From Planctomycetota bacterium (GTDB lineage: Bacteria; Planctomycetota; UBA1135; GCA-002686595): DNA of 64,000 nt. The notes under the pieces are model-generated. The model did no database searches and was not told where the DNA came from. It saw only the letters and a list, made by a program, of their open reading frames with translations. The number at the start of each line of letters is the position of its first letter. Position 1 is the first letter of the stretch. The stretch covers positions 123,343 to 187,342 of the forward strand of contig JAIOPM010000039.1 in NCBI GenBank assembly GCA_021413885.1, read 5' to 3'. Shown piece by piece: positions 18,744 through 30,211 of the stretch. The translations under genes were made by a program, and so were the position numbers.

Positions 18744-19985
18744 CTAGGCGGGCTTTCCGATGCAAAGGCAAACGTTGTGACCGCCGAAGCCCAACGAGTT
18801 CGAGATCGCGTTCCGGACCGTCAGCTCGCGCGCGCTACCCGGCACGTAGTCGAGGTCGCACTCGGGATCGCGCGTGGTCCAGTTGCGCGTCGGGTGGACG
18901 ACGTTGCGGTGGACCGAGAGCGCGGTGACCACGAGCTCGATCGCCGCGGACGCGCCGAGCAAGTGTCCGATCATCGACTTGGTCGACGACATCGAAATCT
19001 TCTTCGCGTGATCGCCGAGGACCATCTTCACGGCCTTGGTCTCGATCGCGTCGTTGTACTTCGTGCTGGTGCCGTGCGCGTTGACGTAGTCGATCGCGGT
19101 CGGCTCGAGCTTGGCATGACGCAACGCTTCGCGGATCGCGCGCGCCGGTCCCTTGCCGTCCTCTTGCGGCGCGGTGATGTGGTACGCGTCGTCGGTCGAG
19201 CCGTAGCCCTTGACCTCGGCGTAGATCTTCGCGCCACGCTTCTTCGCACGCTCGTACTCCTCGAAGACGAGGATGCCGCAGCCCTCCCCCATCACGAAGC
19301 CGTCGCGGTCGCGATCGAACGGCCGCGACGCCGCGCCGGGATCGTCGTTGCGCGTCGACAGCGCGCGCGCGGCGCAGAAGCCCGAGAGGCCGAGACGCGT
19401 CGTCGCCGATTCGGCGCCGCCGGTGATCACGACGTCGCAGTCGTTCCACTGGATCGCGCGCCACGCCATGCCCATCGCGTGGCCGGCGGACGCGCAGGCG
19501 CTCGACGTGGTGAAGCACGTGCCGAGCAGTCCGTTCTCGATCGACACCTGTCCCGCGACGGCGTTCGCCATGATCCGCGGGATGAAGTGCGGACTGACGC
19601 GGCGCGGACCTTTTTCCTGGAGACCGAGGAACTGCTCCTCGATCCCGGTGATGCCTCCGATGCCGGTTGCGATGATGCAGCCGTAGCGCTCGCGCGCTTC
19701 TTCCGCGTCGTTCTTCGGTTCGAGACCCGAGTCGTGCAGCGCCTCGCGCGTCGCGACGAGCGCCCACTGCGTGAACGGATCGAGCTTGCGCAGGTCGGGC
19801 ACCGAGAAGTGCGGCGCGGAGTCGAACTTCACGTTGCCCGCGAAGTGCACCGCGTAGTCGGTGGTGTCGAAGCTCGTGATCGCTCCGACGCCGTTCTCGC
19901 CGTTCAGCATGCGGCGAAACGTCGTCTCGACGTCGTTCCCGAGCGGATTGATCGTGCCGAGGCCCGTGATCACGACTCGACGCAT
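18744..19985 (-). CDS. fabF: Beta-ketoacyl-ACP synthase II
   Basis: It elongates acyl-ACP with malonyl-ACP in fatty acid synthesis. It has 413 residues, full length. VVITGLGTINPLG opens the protein, the nucleophile Cys lies in TSSACASAGHAMG, and the two His are in NAHGTSTKYND and MIGHLLGASAA. GAGGTGA stands just before the ATG. It is the last gene of the fab operon, 105 bases after acpP. Confidence 0.97.
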   Translation of the reverse strand: MRRVVITGLGTINPLGNDVETTFRRMLNGENGVGAITSFDTTDYAVHFAGNVKFDSAPHFSVPDLRKLDPFTQWALVATREALHDSGLEPKNDAEEARERYGCIIATGIGGITGIEEQFLGLQEKGPRRVSPHFIPRIMANAVAGQVSIENGLLGTCFTTSSACASAGHAMGMAWRAIQWNDCDVVITGGAESATTRLGLSGFCAARALSTRNDDPGAASRPFDRDRDGFVMGEGCGILVFEEYERAKKRGAKIYAEVKGYGSTDDAYHITAPQEDGKGPARAIREALRHAKLEPTAIDYVNAHGTSTKYNDAIETKAVKMVLGDHAKKISMSSTKSMIGHLLGASAAIELVVTALSVHRNVVHPTRNWTTRDPECDLDYVPGSARELTVRNAISNSLGFGGHNVCLCIGKPA

Positions 19986-20090
19986 GAGCTCACCTCGTCC
20001 GTTTTGAAGAACCGACGCGACGCCCCGGCGAACGCCCGCACCGAAGCGACCACGCGAGTCGCTCGGAGCGGAACACGCCGCGGCGAGCGC

Positions 20091-20330
20091 CTAGCTCTTC
20101 GACTTGATGTACTTGATCGCGTCGCCGACCGACTGGATCTTCTCGGCGTCCTCGTCCGGGATCGAGATCTCGAACTCGTCCTCGAACTCCATCACCAGCT
20201 CGACCGTGTCGAGCGAGTCGGCGCCGAGGTCGTTGATGAAGGAAGTCTCTTGCGTGATCTTGTCGGGCGTCGTGCCCATCTGATCGCAAACGATCTTGAT
20301 CACGCGTTCCTCTACCGAGGGATTGGTCAC
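20091..20330 (-). CDS. acpP: Acyl carrier protein
   Basis: It has 79 residues. The Ser that receives 4'-phosphopantetheine is in [18 protein letters not shown], and the protein is acidic and helical as usual. The GTG at 20330 is the start: GGAGG lies 7 bases upstream, and the upstream open frame is absent from normal ACPs. It carries growing acyl chains for FabD, FabG, FabH and FabF, encoded on either side. Confidence 0.97.
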   Translation of the reverse strand: MTNPSVEERVIKIVCDQMGTTPDKITQETSFINDLGADSLDTVELVMEFEDEFEISIPDEDAEKIQSVGDAIKYIKSKS

Positions 20331-20367
20331 CTTGATGCCTCCAGGGGGAAAATACGGGGGTCCGTGG

Positions 20368-21123
20368 CTAGATCGAGAGCCCACCGTCGACGACCAGGGT
20401 CTGGCCGGTGACGTAGGCGCCGCCCGGACCGACCAAGAAGTCGACCGCGAGCGCGATCTCCTCCGTCGTTCCGATGCGGCTGAGCGGAATGGACTCGAGC
20501 AACGCGGCCCGAGCCTTCTCGTCGAGAGCGGCGGTCATGTCGGTCTCGATGAAACCGGGTGCGACCGCGTTGACGCACACGCCGCGCGGCGCGAGTTCCT
20601 TCGCGAGCGAGCGCGTGAGGCCGATCAGGCCCGCCTTGCTCGCCGCGTAGTTGCACTGGCCGGCGTTGCCGGTGAGACCGACGACCGACGAGATGTTGAC
20701 GATGCGACCGCGCGCCTTCATCAGCGTGCGCGCGCCGGCGCGGCAGAAGTTCCACGCGCCCTTGAGGTTGGTCGCGATCACTTGGTCGAACTCGTCCTCG
20801 CTCATGCGAAGGATCAGTTGATCGCGCGTGATGCCGGCGTTGTTGACCAGGATGTCGAGCCCGCCGAGCTCGGCCGTGACTTGACCGACGAGCTCGGTCA
20901 CCGCCACCGTCCGCGCCGCGTCGACGCCGAAGGCCGCGGCCTTCACGCCGGCGGCGGAGCATTGCTCGGCGGTGTCGCGCGCGCGGTCGGCGCTGGTCGC
21001 GACGCACGCGACCCGCGCGCCGCGCAGGGCCAACCTCAACGCGATCGCCTTCCCGATGCCGCGCGAGGCGCCGGTCACCAGGGCCACGCGGCCGTCGAGG
21101 TTGCGTTCGAGAGGTTGTGTCAC
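20368..21123 (-). CDS. fabG: 3-oxoacyl-ACP reductase
   Basis: A short-chain dehydrogenase that reduces beta-ketoacyl-ACP with NADPH. It has 251 residues. It shows [14 protein letters not shown] (cofactor loop), [11 protein letters not shown], the catalytic Ser in IVNISSVVG and the YAASK pair, then [10 protein letters not shown]. The GTG at 21123 gives a normal length; the longer frame upstream is basic filler. No strong ribosome site is seen, so translation may depend on the upstream gene. Confidence 0.95.
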   Translation of the reverse strand: MTQPLERNLDGRVALVTGASRGIGKAIALRLALRGARVACVATSADRARDTAEQCSAAGVKAAAFGVDAARTVAVTELVGQVTAELGGLDILVNNAGITRDQLILRMSEDEFDQVIATNLKGAWNFCRAGARTLMKARGRIVNISSVVGLTGNAGQCNYAASKAGLIGLTRSLAKELAPRGVCVNAVAPGFIETDMTAALDEKARAALLESIPLSRIGTTEEIALAVDFLVGPGGAYVTGQTLVVDGGLSI

Positions 21124-21223
21124 GCGGAGGAGCGGGGAGGAAAGGGTGGCGATTCGAGCGCCGAGGGCGCGCCTTTGCAAGCAGTTTCGAGCGCGCGTGC
21201 GACGGGCGGCGAGGAGCTTGGAT

Positions 21224-22153
21224 TCACGCGACGACGTCCGCAGGCGCGGCCGCCGAACGCACGACGGCCTCGGGTGCGATCTTGCCGAGCAAGCCCGCCA
21301 AGACCTTCCCCGGCCCCGGTTCGAGGAAACGCGAGATGCCGCGCGCGAGCGCCCGACGCATGCTCTGCTCCCACCGCACCGGCGCGCAGACTTGGCTTGC
21401 GAGGTTCGCGCGAATTCGTTCGGGATCGGCGACTTCTTCACCGGTGACGTTGGTGATCAACGGCACGCGCGGCGCGCGGATCGTGATCTCGGAGAGCGCG
21501 CTCTTCAGGCGTTCGGCCGCAGGGCGCATGCACTCGCTGTGGAATCCGCCGGCGACGACCAAGCGTCGCGTGCGGCGCACGCCGTGATCCTTGGCGGCCG
21601 CTTCGACAGCGTCGAGCGCGGCGAGTTCGCCCGCGACGACGATTTGTCCCGGCGCGTTGAGGTTCGCGACCGAGCAGATGCCCTTCGTCGCGCCGACGGC
21701 GGCGAGAGCGAGCGCTTGGTCTTCCGTCGCGCCCATCAAACTGACCATCGAACTCGGGATCTGCTTGCTCGCGTCCTGCATCGCTTCGCCGCGCAAGCGC
21801 ACGAGCCTCACTGCATCGTCGAACTCGAGCGAGCCCGCGAACCACAGCGCCGTGTACTCGCCGAGCGAGAGCCCCGCGGTCAGCGCCGCGCTCTTCGGAT
21901 CGTAGCCGCGCTCGACGAGCACGTTCACGATCGCCGCGCCGGTGACGAAGATGCCGGGCTGCGCGACGTCGGTACGATTCACCTCGTCGCCCTTCGACCA
22001 ACACGCGTCCTCGAGCGAGAAGCCGAGCACGCGGCTCGCGCGCGCGAACGTCTCGCGAGCAATCGGAAACGCTTCGCACCAATCGCGGCCCATGCCCTCG
22101 TGTTGAGCGCCTTGGCCCGGGAAGAGCACGCCTTCGTTCGTCGCGGTCGTCAT
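21224..22153 (-). CDS. fabD: Malonyl CoA-ACP transacylase
   Basis: It moves malonyl from CoA to ACP. It has 309 residues. GVLFPGQGAQHEGMG opens the protein. The nucleophile Ser is in AGLSLGEYTALW, the LSLGE variant also found in cyanobacteria and plastids in place of HSLGE. The partner His is in GGFHSECM (near 200). It begins 7 bases after the fabH stop. Confidence 0.96.
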   Translation of the reverse strand: MTTATNEGVLFPGQGAQHEGMGRDWCEAFPIARETFARASRVLGFSLEDACWSKGDEVNRTDVAQPGIFVTGAAIVNVLVERGYDPKSAALTAGLSLGEYTALWFAGSLEFDDAVRLVRLRGEAMQDASKQIPSSMVSLMGATEDQALALAAVGATKGICSVANLNAPGQIVVAGELAALDAVEAAAKDHGVRRTRRLVVAGGFHSECMRPAAERLKSALSEITIRAPRVPLITNVTGEEVADPERIRANLASQVCAPVRWEQSMRRALARGISRFLEPGPGKVLAGLLGKIAPEAVVRSAAAPADVVA

Positions 22154-22160
22154 CGCGCGC

Positions 22161-23150
22161 TCACCAACGGATCAACGTTCCGCCCCACGTGAGACCGGCG
22201 CCGAACGCGACCGAGATCAAGAGCTTGCCCGACTCGAGCCGTCCCGCGCGCCGCGCTTCGTCGAGCGCGATCGGGATCGTCCCCGCCGACGTGTTGCCGT
22301 ACTTGTCGATGTTGATGAAGACCTTGTCGAGTGGCCAACCGACGCGCTCCATCGCGGACTCGATGATGCGCGCGTTGACTTGGTGCGGCACGATCAGGCC
22401 GATGTCTTCGTAGGAGTAGCCCTCGGCCATCTCGACGATCAGGTCGGACATCTTCGTGACGGCGAAGCGGAACACTTCGCGGCCCTTGAGGCGGATGAAG
22501 TGGTCGCCGCGCGCGACGCTCTCCTGCGTCGGCGGTTGCTTCGCGCCGCCGCCCTTCATGTGGATCAGCTCGAAGCCCGAACCGTCCGCGCCGAGCGTCG
22601 TCTTCAGGACCTCGCCGGTCCGGCAATCGTCCCACGGTCGCAGGATCGCGGCTCCGGCGCCGTCGCCGAAGAGGATGCACGACGAGCGGTCTTGCAGGTC
22701 GAGGAAGCGCGACAGCGATTCCGCGCCGATCACGAGCACGCACTTCGCGCGGCCCGCGGCGACGAACGACTCGCCGACGCTCAGCGCGGTCAGGAAGCCG
22801 GTGCACGCGGCGCTCAGGTCGAAGGCTCCCGCGCGCTTCGCGCCGATGCGATCCTGGATCAAGCACGACACCGCGGGCAGCAAGTAATCCGGCGTCAACG
22901 TGCCGGTGATCACGAGGTCGACGTCGGTCGCCTTCAGGCCCGCCGATTCGAGCGCGCGCTGCGCGGCGACGACGCACAGGTCGCTGGTGCATTCGCCTTC
23001 CGAGACGAAGCGACGTTCCTTGATCCCCGTGCGCTGGACGATCCATTCGTCGGACGTGTCCACGAGCTTCGCGAAGTCGTGGTTGGTCATCACCCGCTCG
23101 GGCATGCAGGACCCGGTGCCGGCGATGCCGACGCGCACGCGCGAGGTCAT
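22161..23150 (-). CDS. fabH: Beta-ketoacyl-ACP synthase III
   Basis: It starts fatty acid synthesis by condensing acyl-CoA with malonyl-ACP. It has 329 residues. The Cys is in LSAACTGFLTAL, the His in IVPHQVNARI and the Asn in YGNTSAGTIPIAL. The ATG at 23150 is preceded by AGGAG at close spacing. It sits in the standard place after plsX. Confidence 0.97.
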   Translation of the reverse strand: MTSRVRVGIAGTGSCMPERVMTNHDFAKLVDTSDEWIVQRTGIKERRFVSEGECTSDLCVVAAQRALESAGLKATDVDLVITGTLTPDYLLPAVSCLIQDRIGAKRAGAFDLSAACTGFLTALSVGESFVAAGRAKCVLVIGAESLSRFLDLQDRSSCILFGDGAGAAILRPWDDCRTGEVLKTTLGADGSGFELIHMKGGGAKQPPTQESVARGDHFIRLKGREVFRFAVTKMSDLIVEMAEGYSYEDIGLIVPHQVNARIIESAMERVGWPLDKVFINIDKYGNTSAGTIPIALDEARRAGRLESGKLLISVAFGAGLTWGGTLIRW

Positions 23151-23262
23151 AGGGACTCCTTGCAAGGGGTGGACTCGCTCGCTCCGGCGAAGCGACGTGG
23201 CTCGAGCTCGGCCGTCGTCGAAGCGGCGCACATCGTAGCGCCGCCGCGCCGCGCGGTTCTGT

Positions 23263-24273
23263 TCAAGCTTGCGCGCCCGCGCGCGAAAGTCCGGTGACGA
23301 TGTGCTCGTTGACCTGCGCGTCCATCGCCCGCGCGCCTTGACCGATCGCGTTGGAGACCGCGGTCGCGTCGGAGCGGCCGTGACCGATCACCACCGTGCC
23401 TTGGACGCCGAGCAGCAGCGCGCCGCCGTACTCCGCGTAGTCGACGCGCTTCTTGACGTGCGCGAGAGCTTCACCCGCCCAACTCGCGCCGTGCGCCTTC
23501 AGTTCGCCGAGCACGAGCTGCAGCATGAACTGCGAGAAGCCTTCGAGCAGCTTGAGGACGACGTTGCCGGTGAAGCCGTCGGTGACGACGACGTCGGCGG
23601 ATTGCCGGAAGATGTCGTGGCCTTCGATGTTGCCGACGAAGTTCAGGCCGCTCGCCTTGAAGAGCGGGTACGCCTCCTTGTGGAGCTCGGTGCCCTTGCC
23701 TTCTTCCTCGCCGATGTTGAGCAGTCCGACGCGCGGCTCGGCGAGGCCGAGGCACGCGCGCGCGTAGACCGAACCCATCAGGCCGTATTGGACGAGGTGC
23801 TGAGCTTTCGGCGCCGTGTTCGCGCCCATGTCGAGCAGCGTCACCGGCTTGCCGGTCAGGTTGACCGCGACCGCGATGCCCGGACGCTTCACGCCTTCGA
23901 GCGTGCCGAGCATCAACGTCGCGGCGCCGACCATCGCGCCGGTGTTGCCCATGCTGACCGCGGCGCCCGCGAGGCCCTTCTTCACCAACGCGATCGAGAC
24001 CGCGATCGACGAGTCGGGCTTGGAGCGCAGCGCGCTCGCCGGCGATTCCGCCATCGCGATCACTTGGCTCGCGTGGACGATCTCGAAGCCCGGGTTGCCC
24101 CCGAGCGCGGCGAGACCCTGCTCGATCGCCGCCTTGTCGCCGACCAACAGCAGTCGAGAAGGCTCGATGCGGTGTTTGGCCTCGGCCGAAACCGAGAGGA
24201 GTGCGCCCTTCAGCGTGGCGTCCGGGGCGTGATCGCCCCCCATCACGTCGAGCGCGATACGCAGCGCTGCCAT
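23263..24273 (-). CDS. plsX: Phosphate acyltransferase
   Basis: It makes acyl-phosphate from acyl-ACP for phospholipid synthesis. It has 336 residues. Family motifs are ALDVMGGDHAPDATLKGA, SMGNTGAMVGAA and VTDGFTGNVVLKLLEGF. It lies 18 bases after rpmF, the usual arrangement in bacteria. Confidence 0.97.
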   Translation of the reverse strand: MAALRIALDVMGGDHAPDATLKGALLSVSAEAKHRIEPSRLLLVGDKAAIEQGLAALGGNPGFEIVHASQVIAMAESPASALRSKPDSSIAVSIALVKKGLAGAAVSMGNTGAMVGAATLMLGTLEGVKRPGIAVAVNLTGKPVTLLDMGANTAPKAQHLVQYGLMGSVYARACLGLAEPRVGLLNIGEEEGKGTELHKEAYPLFKASGLNFVGNIEGHDIFRQSADVVVTDGFTGNVVLKLLEGFSQFMLQLVLGELKAHGASWAGEALAHVKKRVDYAEYGGALLLGVQGTVVIGHGRSDATAVSNAIGQGARAMDAQVNEHIVTGLSRAGAQA

Positions 24274-24291
24274 GAGGTGCGCGGCGCGGGC

Positions 24292-24498
24292 CTAGAAGAC
24301 TTCCTTCTGCAGGACGTCCGTGCCCTTCTTCTCGCCGCCCTTCGCGAAGCCGTAGTACCCGCAGTTGTCGCACACGCAGTGCGACTTCACCGCGGCACCG
24401 CAGCGACCGCAGTGGTTCGGCGCGTACGCCTTGATCTTGTAGTGGGTCCGGCGCAAGCGGGTGCGCTGGTTGGAGTGGCGTCGTTTCGGGTTCGGCAT
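24292..24498 (-). CDS. rpmF: 50S ribosomal protein L32
   Basis: It has 68 residues. The start PNPKRRHSNQRTRLRRTHYK is typical. A zinc ribbon, CGRCGAAVKSHCVCDNCGYY, has all four Cys spaced as in zinc-binding L32. It heads the fatty acid operon. Confidence 0.97.
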   Translation of the reverse strand: MPNPKRRHSNQRTRLRRTHYKIKAYAPNHCGRCGAAVKSHCVCDNCGYYGFAKGGEKKGTDVLQKEVF

Positions 24499-24620
24499 GT
24501 GGATCGTTCTCGCGGCCGTGAGCGGCGCCCTTGCGGCGCTCGGAGGCTGCATGCCGCGTGACGGCGGCCAAGGAGGGCGGGGATGCTAGCTGTCGCTGGA
24601 GGGGGTGTCAACGCGGTCCG

Positions 24621-27320
24621 CTACCCCAGCGCGGTCGTTAGGTAGGCCTCGGCAACGGCGAGCGCTTCGCCGACCTTGTCGGGCGAGAGGCCTTGGCCTT
24701 GGGCGAGCGTCGGCTTGCCGCCGCCGCCGCCGCCGAGCACCGCGGAGATCTTGCCCGCGAGCTCGCCGGCCTTCAGCCCCTTCTTCAGGCTCGCGCCTTC
24801 GAACACGATCAGGAACGGCACGCGGCCGTCGGCGCGACCGAAGAGCACGACCGCTTGATCCGCCCCGAGCGATCGCGCGCGGTCGCCGAGGTCGCGCAGC
24901 GCAGCGGTGTCGAGCTCGGGGAAGTCGAGCACGGTGCAGTGCACGTCGCCGCGTTGGACGCGCGCGCTCTTCAACGTGTCGAACGCCGAGCCGACGTCCA
25001 GGACCGCCGACTTCTCGCCCTTCTTCTTCAGCTCCTTCACTTCCTTCTGGAGCTGCTCGATCCGGCCCGCGAGCTCCTCGGGGTTCGTCTTCAGCGCGCG
25101 CGCCGCGCCGTCGAGCGTGCGGCGTTGGGCTTGGACGTGTTCGACCGCGCGGTCGCGGGTCAACGCCTCGATCCGGCGCACGCCGGCTTGGAGCGCGCGC
25201 TCGGACGCGATCACGAACGTGCCGATGTCGCCGGCCGCAGCGACGTGGGTCCCGCCGCAGAGTTCCGCGGAGAAACCGCCGACCGCGACGACGCGGACTC
25301 GGTCCGCGTACTTCTCGCTGAACAGCGCCATCACGCCGCGCGCCTTCGCCGCGTTCAGCTCTTCGACCGTCGTGGTGAGCGGTTGGTTGCGGGCGATCTC
25401 GCGATTCACCAAGCGCTCGATGCGCTCGAGCTCTTCCGCCGTGATCGCCTTCGGGTGCGACAAGTCGAAGCGCAAGCGATCGGGTCCGACGTACGAGCCC
25501 TGCTGCGTGACGTGTTCGCCGAGCACTTCGCGCAACGCCTTGTGCATCAAGTGCGTCGCCGTGTGGTTCGCGCGCGTCGCGTTGCGGCGTTCGACGTCGA
25601 CGGTCGCACGCACCGCGAGTCCTTCGCGCGCCGCGCCGCGCGAAGCCCCGACGTGGACGACGACGTCGCCCGTCTTCTTCGTGTCCTCGACATCGAAGAC
25701 GAACGTGCCGTCGGCGGTTGCGATCCGTCCCGCGTCGCCGACCTGGCCGCCGCCCTCGGGATAGAACGGACTGCGCTCGAGGATCAGGCGGTCCTTCTGA
25801 CCAGGGTTCTGGAAGAGGCGCACAACTCGCGTGTCGAGCTCGGCGTTCGCGGCGCCAACGTCGTGGTAGGTGCTGGTCGTCGCGGAGAGACCGGCGACTT
25901 GTTCCGCCGAGAGCAGTTGCTTGAACGTGCCTTCGGCGCGCGAGGCGTTCTTGTGCTTCTCCTCGGCGGCGCTCCAGCTCGCCCGCTCGAGCGACCAACC
26001 GCGCTCGCGCAGCATCTGCTCGACCAAGTCCTGAGGAAAGCCGTACGTCGCGTAGAGGTCGTACGCCTCCGAACCGGCGAGTTCCTTCTTGCCGCTTTTC
26101 TCGAGACGGCCCGCGAGATCCGCGAAGAGCACCAGTCCGCGATCGAGCGTCACGCCGAACGATTCCTCTTCCGCGCGCACGAGCAGTTGGATGTGCGCCT
26201 CGCGTTGGCGGATGTTCGGGAACGCCGGCCCGAGCACCTCGCCGACCGCGGGCACGACGTCGAATAGGAACGGCTCGCGCAGACCGATCGTCTGGCGCCC
26301 GAAACGCGCCGCGCGGCGCAGCAGACGGCGCAGCATGTAGCCGCGACCTTCGTTCGACGGCAGCGCGCCGTCGGCGAACGCAGCGGAGACGGCGCGCAGG
26401 TGATCGGCGATCACGCGGAACGCGATGTCGACCTTCTCGTCGTCGCCGTAGCGCTTGCCGGTGCGCCGTTCGAGCGCGCGAAAGATCGGCGTGAAGAGGT
26501 CGGTGTCGTAGTTCGAGCGCTTGCCCTGGATCACCGCGACCACGCGCTCGAGTCCCATGCCGGTGTCGACGTGCTTCGCCGGCAACGGCGCGAGCGAGCC
26601 GTCGTCCTGCCGGTTGAACTGCATGAAGACGTTGTTCCAGAGCTCGATGAAGCGTTCGTTGCCCGCGTTGACGCCGAGCTTCGGATCGGCGCCGTCGCGC
26701 GGATCCGAGCCCGGGGCGCCGCGATCGATGTGGATCTCGGTGCACGGACCGCACGGACCGGTCTCCCCCATCTCCCAGAAGTTCGCCTTGCGGTCGAAGC
26801 GCAGGATGTGGGTCGGGTCGATGTCGGTGTTCTCGCGCCAGATGCGCTCGGCCTCGTCGTCGGCCGGGAGTCCGTCCTTCACGTCGCCGCCGAAGACCGT
26901 CACCCACAGGCGTTCCCTCGGCAGGCCCCACACCTTCGTGAGGAGTTCCCACGACCAGGTGATCGCGTCTTGCTTGAAGTAGTCGCCGAACGACCAGTTC
27001 CCGAGCATCTCGAAGAACGTGTGGTGGTACGTGTCGAGTCCCACCTCTTCGAGGTCGTTGTGCTTGCCCGAGACGCGGATGCACTTCTGCGTGTTGACGG
27101 CCCGCGTGTAGTCGCGCTTGCCGAAGCCGAGGAAGACGTCCTTGAACTGGTTCATCCCCGCGTTGGTGAACAGCAACGTGGGATCATCCTGGGGGAACAC
27201 CGGACTCGATGGTACGAACCGGTGTCCGCGAGCCTGGAAGAACTCGAGGAACTCGGCGCGCACTCGAGCGGCGCTCTTCACGCTCGGCTCGCTCGACATT
27301 TGGGACGGAGTCTGGGTCAT
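24621..27320 (-). CDS. alaS: Alanyl-tRNA synthetase
   Basis: It charges tRNA-Ala and edits mischarged Ser or Gly. It has 899 residues, full length. The class II core begins at about 20 (FLEFFQARGHRFVPSSPVFP). The editing zinc motif appears as NHTATHLMHKAL and later CGGTHVAAAGDIG. The Gly-rich C-terminal oligomerisation domain (GGGGGGKPTLAQGQG) ends the protein. A Met 8 codons in is an alternative start. Confidence 0.97.
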   Translation of the reverse strand: MTQTPSQMSSEPSVKSAARVRAEFLEFFQARGHRFVPSSPVFPQDDPTLLFTNAGMNQFKDVFLGFGKRDYTRAVNTQKCIRVSGKHNDLEEVGLDTYHHTFFEMLGNWSFGDYFKQDAITWSWELLTKVWGLPRERLWVTVFGGDVKDGLPADDEAERIWRENTDIDPTHILRFDRKANFWEMGETGPCGPCTEIHIDRGAPGSDPRDGADPKLGVNAGNERFIELWNNVFMQFNRQDDGSLAPLPAKHVDTGMGLERVVAVIQGKRSNYDTDLFTPIFRALERRTGKRYGDDEKVDIAFRVIADHLRAVSAAFADGALPSNEGRGYMLRRLLRRAARFGRQTIGLREPFLFDVVPAVGEVLGPAFPNIRQREAHIQLLVRAEEESFGVTLDRGLVLFADLAGRLEKSGKKELAGSEAYDLYATYGFPQDLVEQMLRERGWSLERASWSAAEEKHKNASRAEGTFKQLLSAEQVAGLSATTSTYHDVGAANAELDTRVVRLFQNPGQKDRLILERSPFYPEGGGQVGDAGRIATADGTFVFDVEDTKKTGDVVVHVGASRGAAREGLAVRATVDVERRNATRANHTATHLMHKALREVLGEHVTQQGSYVGPDRLRFDLSHPKAITAEELERIERLVNREIARNQPLTTTVEELNAAKARGVMALFSEKYADRVRVVAVGGFSAELCGGTHVAAAGDIGTFVIASERALQAGVRRIEALTRDRAVEHVQAQRRTLDGAARALKTNPEELAGRIEQLQKEVKELKKKGEKSAVLDVGSAFDTLKSARVQRGDVHCTVLDFPELDTAALRDLGDRARSLGADQAVVLFGRADGRVPFLIVFEGASLKKGLKAGELAGKISAVLGGGGGGKPTLAQGQGLSPDKVGEALAVAEAYLTTALG

Positions 27321-27420
27321 GGAACGTCTCGCGGGGCTGGAGATCAGCCCCGGAGTTTACGCCGACGGGTCGCGAGCTTGAAGGCCGACCCAGCCGACCC
27401 CAACGGGACGAACGCGGTGG

Positions 27421-28617
<1,197 letters not shown>

Positions 28618-28655
28618 GAATGGTTCTCGCTCGAAAGGTCAGCCCGGGGCCAATG

Positions 28656-29258
28656 CTAGCGAGTCGCGAGCGCGAAGTCCGCGACGACGCGGTAGCGTTC
28701 GCGCACGAATTCCGCTCGCTCTCGCCCAGCCACGGATTCGACCAACTGAAGGCGCTTCGGTTTCCACTCCAGGTCGAGATTCGTGTCGTAGAACTGCGCC
28801 GGCACCGAGGCCGCGTTCCCGCCGACCTTCTCGTCCCGCCGACGAGCGACGGTCACGTGCGGCCGCCACGTCCGCGGCTCGCGCGTCGCACCGGCCGCGA
28901 CGCACACTGCCTCGACGTCGGCCTGCAGCGCGACGAGTGGCCCCGCGCGGCGCTCGTCGACGCCGATCCAGAGCACGCGCTCGCGCCCCGGCTCCGGAAA
29001 CGCGCCGGCCCGCGTCAGCCGCAGGTCGAGGGCCGTGTGCCGAGCCGCGACCGCCGCGAGGTCGACTTTCAAGCGCTCCGCGACGTCGGTGCCGGTCGCG
29101 CCGAGGAAGAACAGCGTCAAGTGCAACTCGCCCGGCGCATGGCGCCGCAGCTCGGCTCCCGCCAACGCCGGCTCGACCGCGTGAAAGACCGCCGCGCCGA
29201 GCTCCGGCTCGAGCATCAGCGCGACGAAGAGCCGCGGGCGCGCCTGGGTGGCGCTCAC
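28656..29258 (-). CDS. thpR: RNA 2',3'-cyclic phosphodiesterase (2H family)
   Basis: It has 200 residues. The two HxT motifs of the 2H fold are present: [11 protein letters not shown] near 45 and [11 protein letters not shown] near 148. Family members open 2',3'-cyclic phosphate ends of RNA. The GTG start overlaps the kinase stop in GTGA. It is followed by recA after about 38 bases. Confidence 0.9.
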   Translation of the reverse strand: MSATQARPRLFVALMLEPELGAAVFHAVEPALAGAELRRHAPGELHLTLFFLGATGTDVAERLKVDLAAVAARHTALDLRLTRAGAFPEPGRERVLWIGVDERRAGPLVALQADVEAVCVAAGATREPRTWRPHVTVARRRDEKVGGNAASVPAQFYDTNLDLEWKPKRLQLVESVAGRERAEFVRERYRVVADFALATR

Positions 29259-30154
29259 AGGGACGTGATGTCGAGCAGCTCGTTGAACCGCGACTCGACG
29301 TCGGTGCGCGTGCGCTTGCCGATGTCCTCGACCGAGAAGCCCTGAACGCAGAAGCTCGCCGTCACCGTGCCGTACAACATCGCGCGACGCAGCGTGCGCG
29401 GCTCGATGTTGCGCGCGGAAGCGACGTACCCCATGAAACCGCCCGCGAAGCAATCGCCGGCGCCGGTCGGGTCGACGACCGCGTTCACCGGGTACGCCGG
29501 CAACGAGAAGTGCGCGTCCGCGCCGATCAGGAAGGCGCCGTGCTCGCCCTTCTTCAGGATCACGTAGCGCGGGCCGTACGTCAGGACCTTGTGCGCCGCG
29601 CGGAAGAGGTTCTTCTCGCCCGTCAGCATCCGCGCCTCTTCGTCGTTCAGGACGACGCCGTCGACGCGGGCGAGCAACGCGAGCAAGTCGCTCTTCTTGA
29701 TGTCGATCCACAGGTTCATCGTGTCGGCGACGACGAAGCGCGCCTTCGTCACCTGGTCGAGCGCCTTCATCTGGATGCGCGGCTCGGCGTTCGCGAGGAA
29801 CACGAACTCGGCGTCGCGGCACGCGGGTGGCAACTTGGGATCGAAGTGCTCGAAGACGTTGAGCTGCGTGTCGAGCGTGTGCCGCGTGTTCCAGTCCGCT
29901 TCGTAGCGGCCCGACCAACGGAAGCTCTTGCCCTTCGCAACCTCGACGCCGGAGACGTCGATGCCGCGTCCGGCGAGGAAGTCGAGATCGGACTTCTTGA
30001 AGTCGTCGCCGACGACACCGACCAGGCGCACGGGCCCGAAGTTCGACGCGGCGACCGAGAAGTACATCGCCGAACCGCCGAGAGCGTCGGCGCGCCGATC
30101 GTAGGGCGTTTCGATCGAGTCGTAGGCGAGAGTTCCGATGACGACGAGAGACAT
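29255..30154 (-). CDS. PfkB-family carbohydrate/nucleoside kinase
   Basis: It has 299 residues. A ribokinase-fold start, LVVIGTLAYDSIETP, is followed by ALGGSAMYFSVAASNFG (first PfkB signature region) and the second signature VVDPTGAGDCFAGGFMGY, with the catalytic Asp. The substrate may be a sugar or a nucleoside; the family alone does not tell. It is coupled to thpR and follows the flippase-like gene by 57 bases. Confidence 0.88.
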   Translation of the reverse strand: MSLVVIGTLAYDSIETPYDRRADALGGSAMYFSVAASNFGPVRLVGVVGDDFKKSDLDFLAGRGIDVSGVEVAKGKSFRWSGRYEADWNTRHTLDTQLNVFEHFDPKLPPACRDAEFVFLANAEPRIQMKALDQVTKARFVVADTMNLWIDIKKSDLLALLARVDGVVLNDEEARMLTGEKNLFRAAHKVLTYGPRYVILKKGEHGAFLIGADAHFSLPAYPVNAVVDPTGAGDCFAGGFMGYVASARNIEPRTLRRAMLYGTVTASFCVQGFSVEDIGKRTRTDVESRFNELLDITSL

Positions 30155-30211
30155 GCGCTTCCTCCGAAAACGAAGGGCGCGGAGGATACGCGAGCGCGTC
30201 GTTCCGCGAAA

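Noticed and set aside
28618..28655. LexA (SOS) box before recA
   Set aside because: No Gram-negative or Gram-positive SOS-type palindrome is visible in the short gap.
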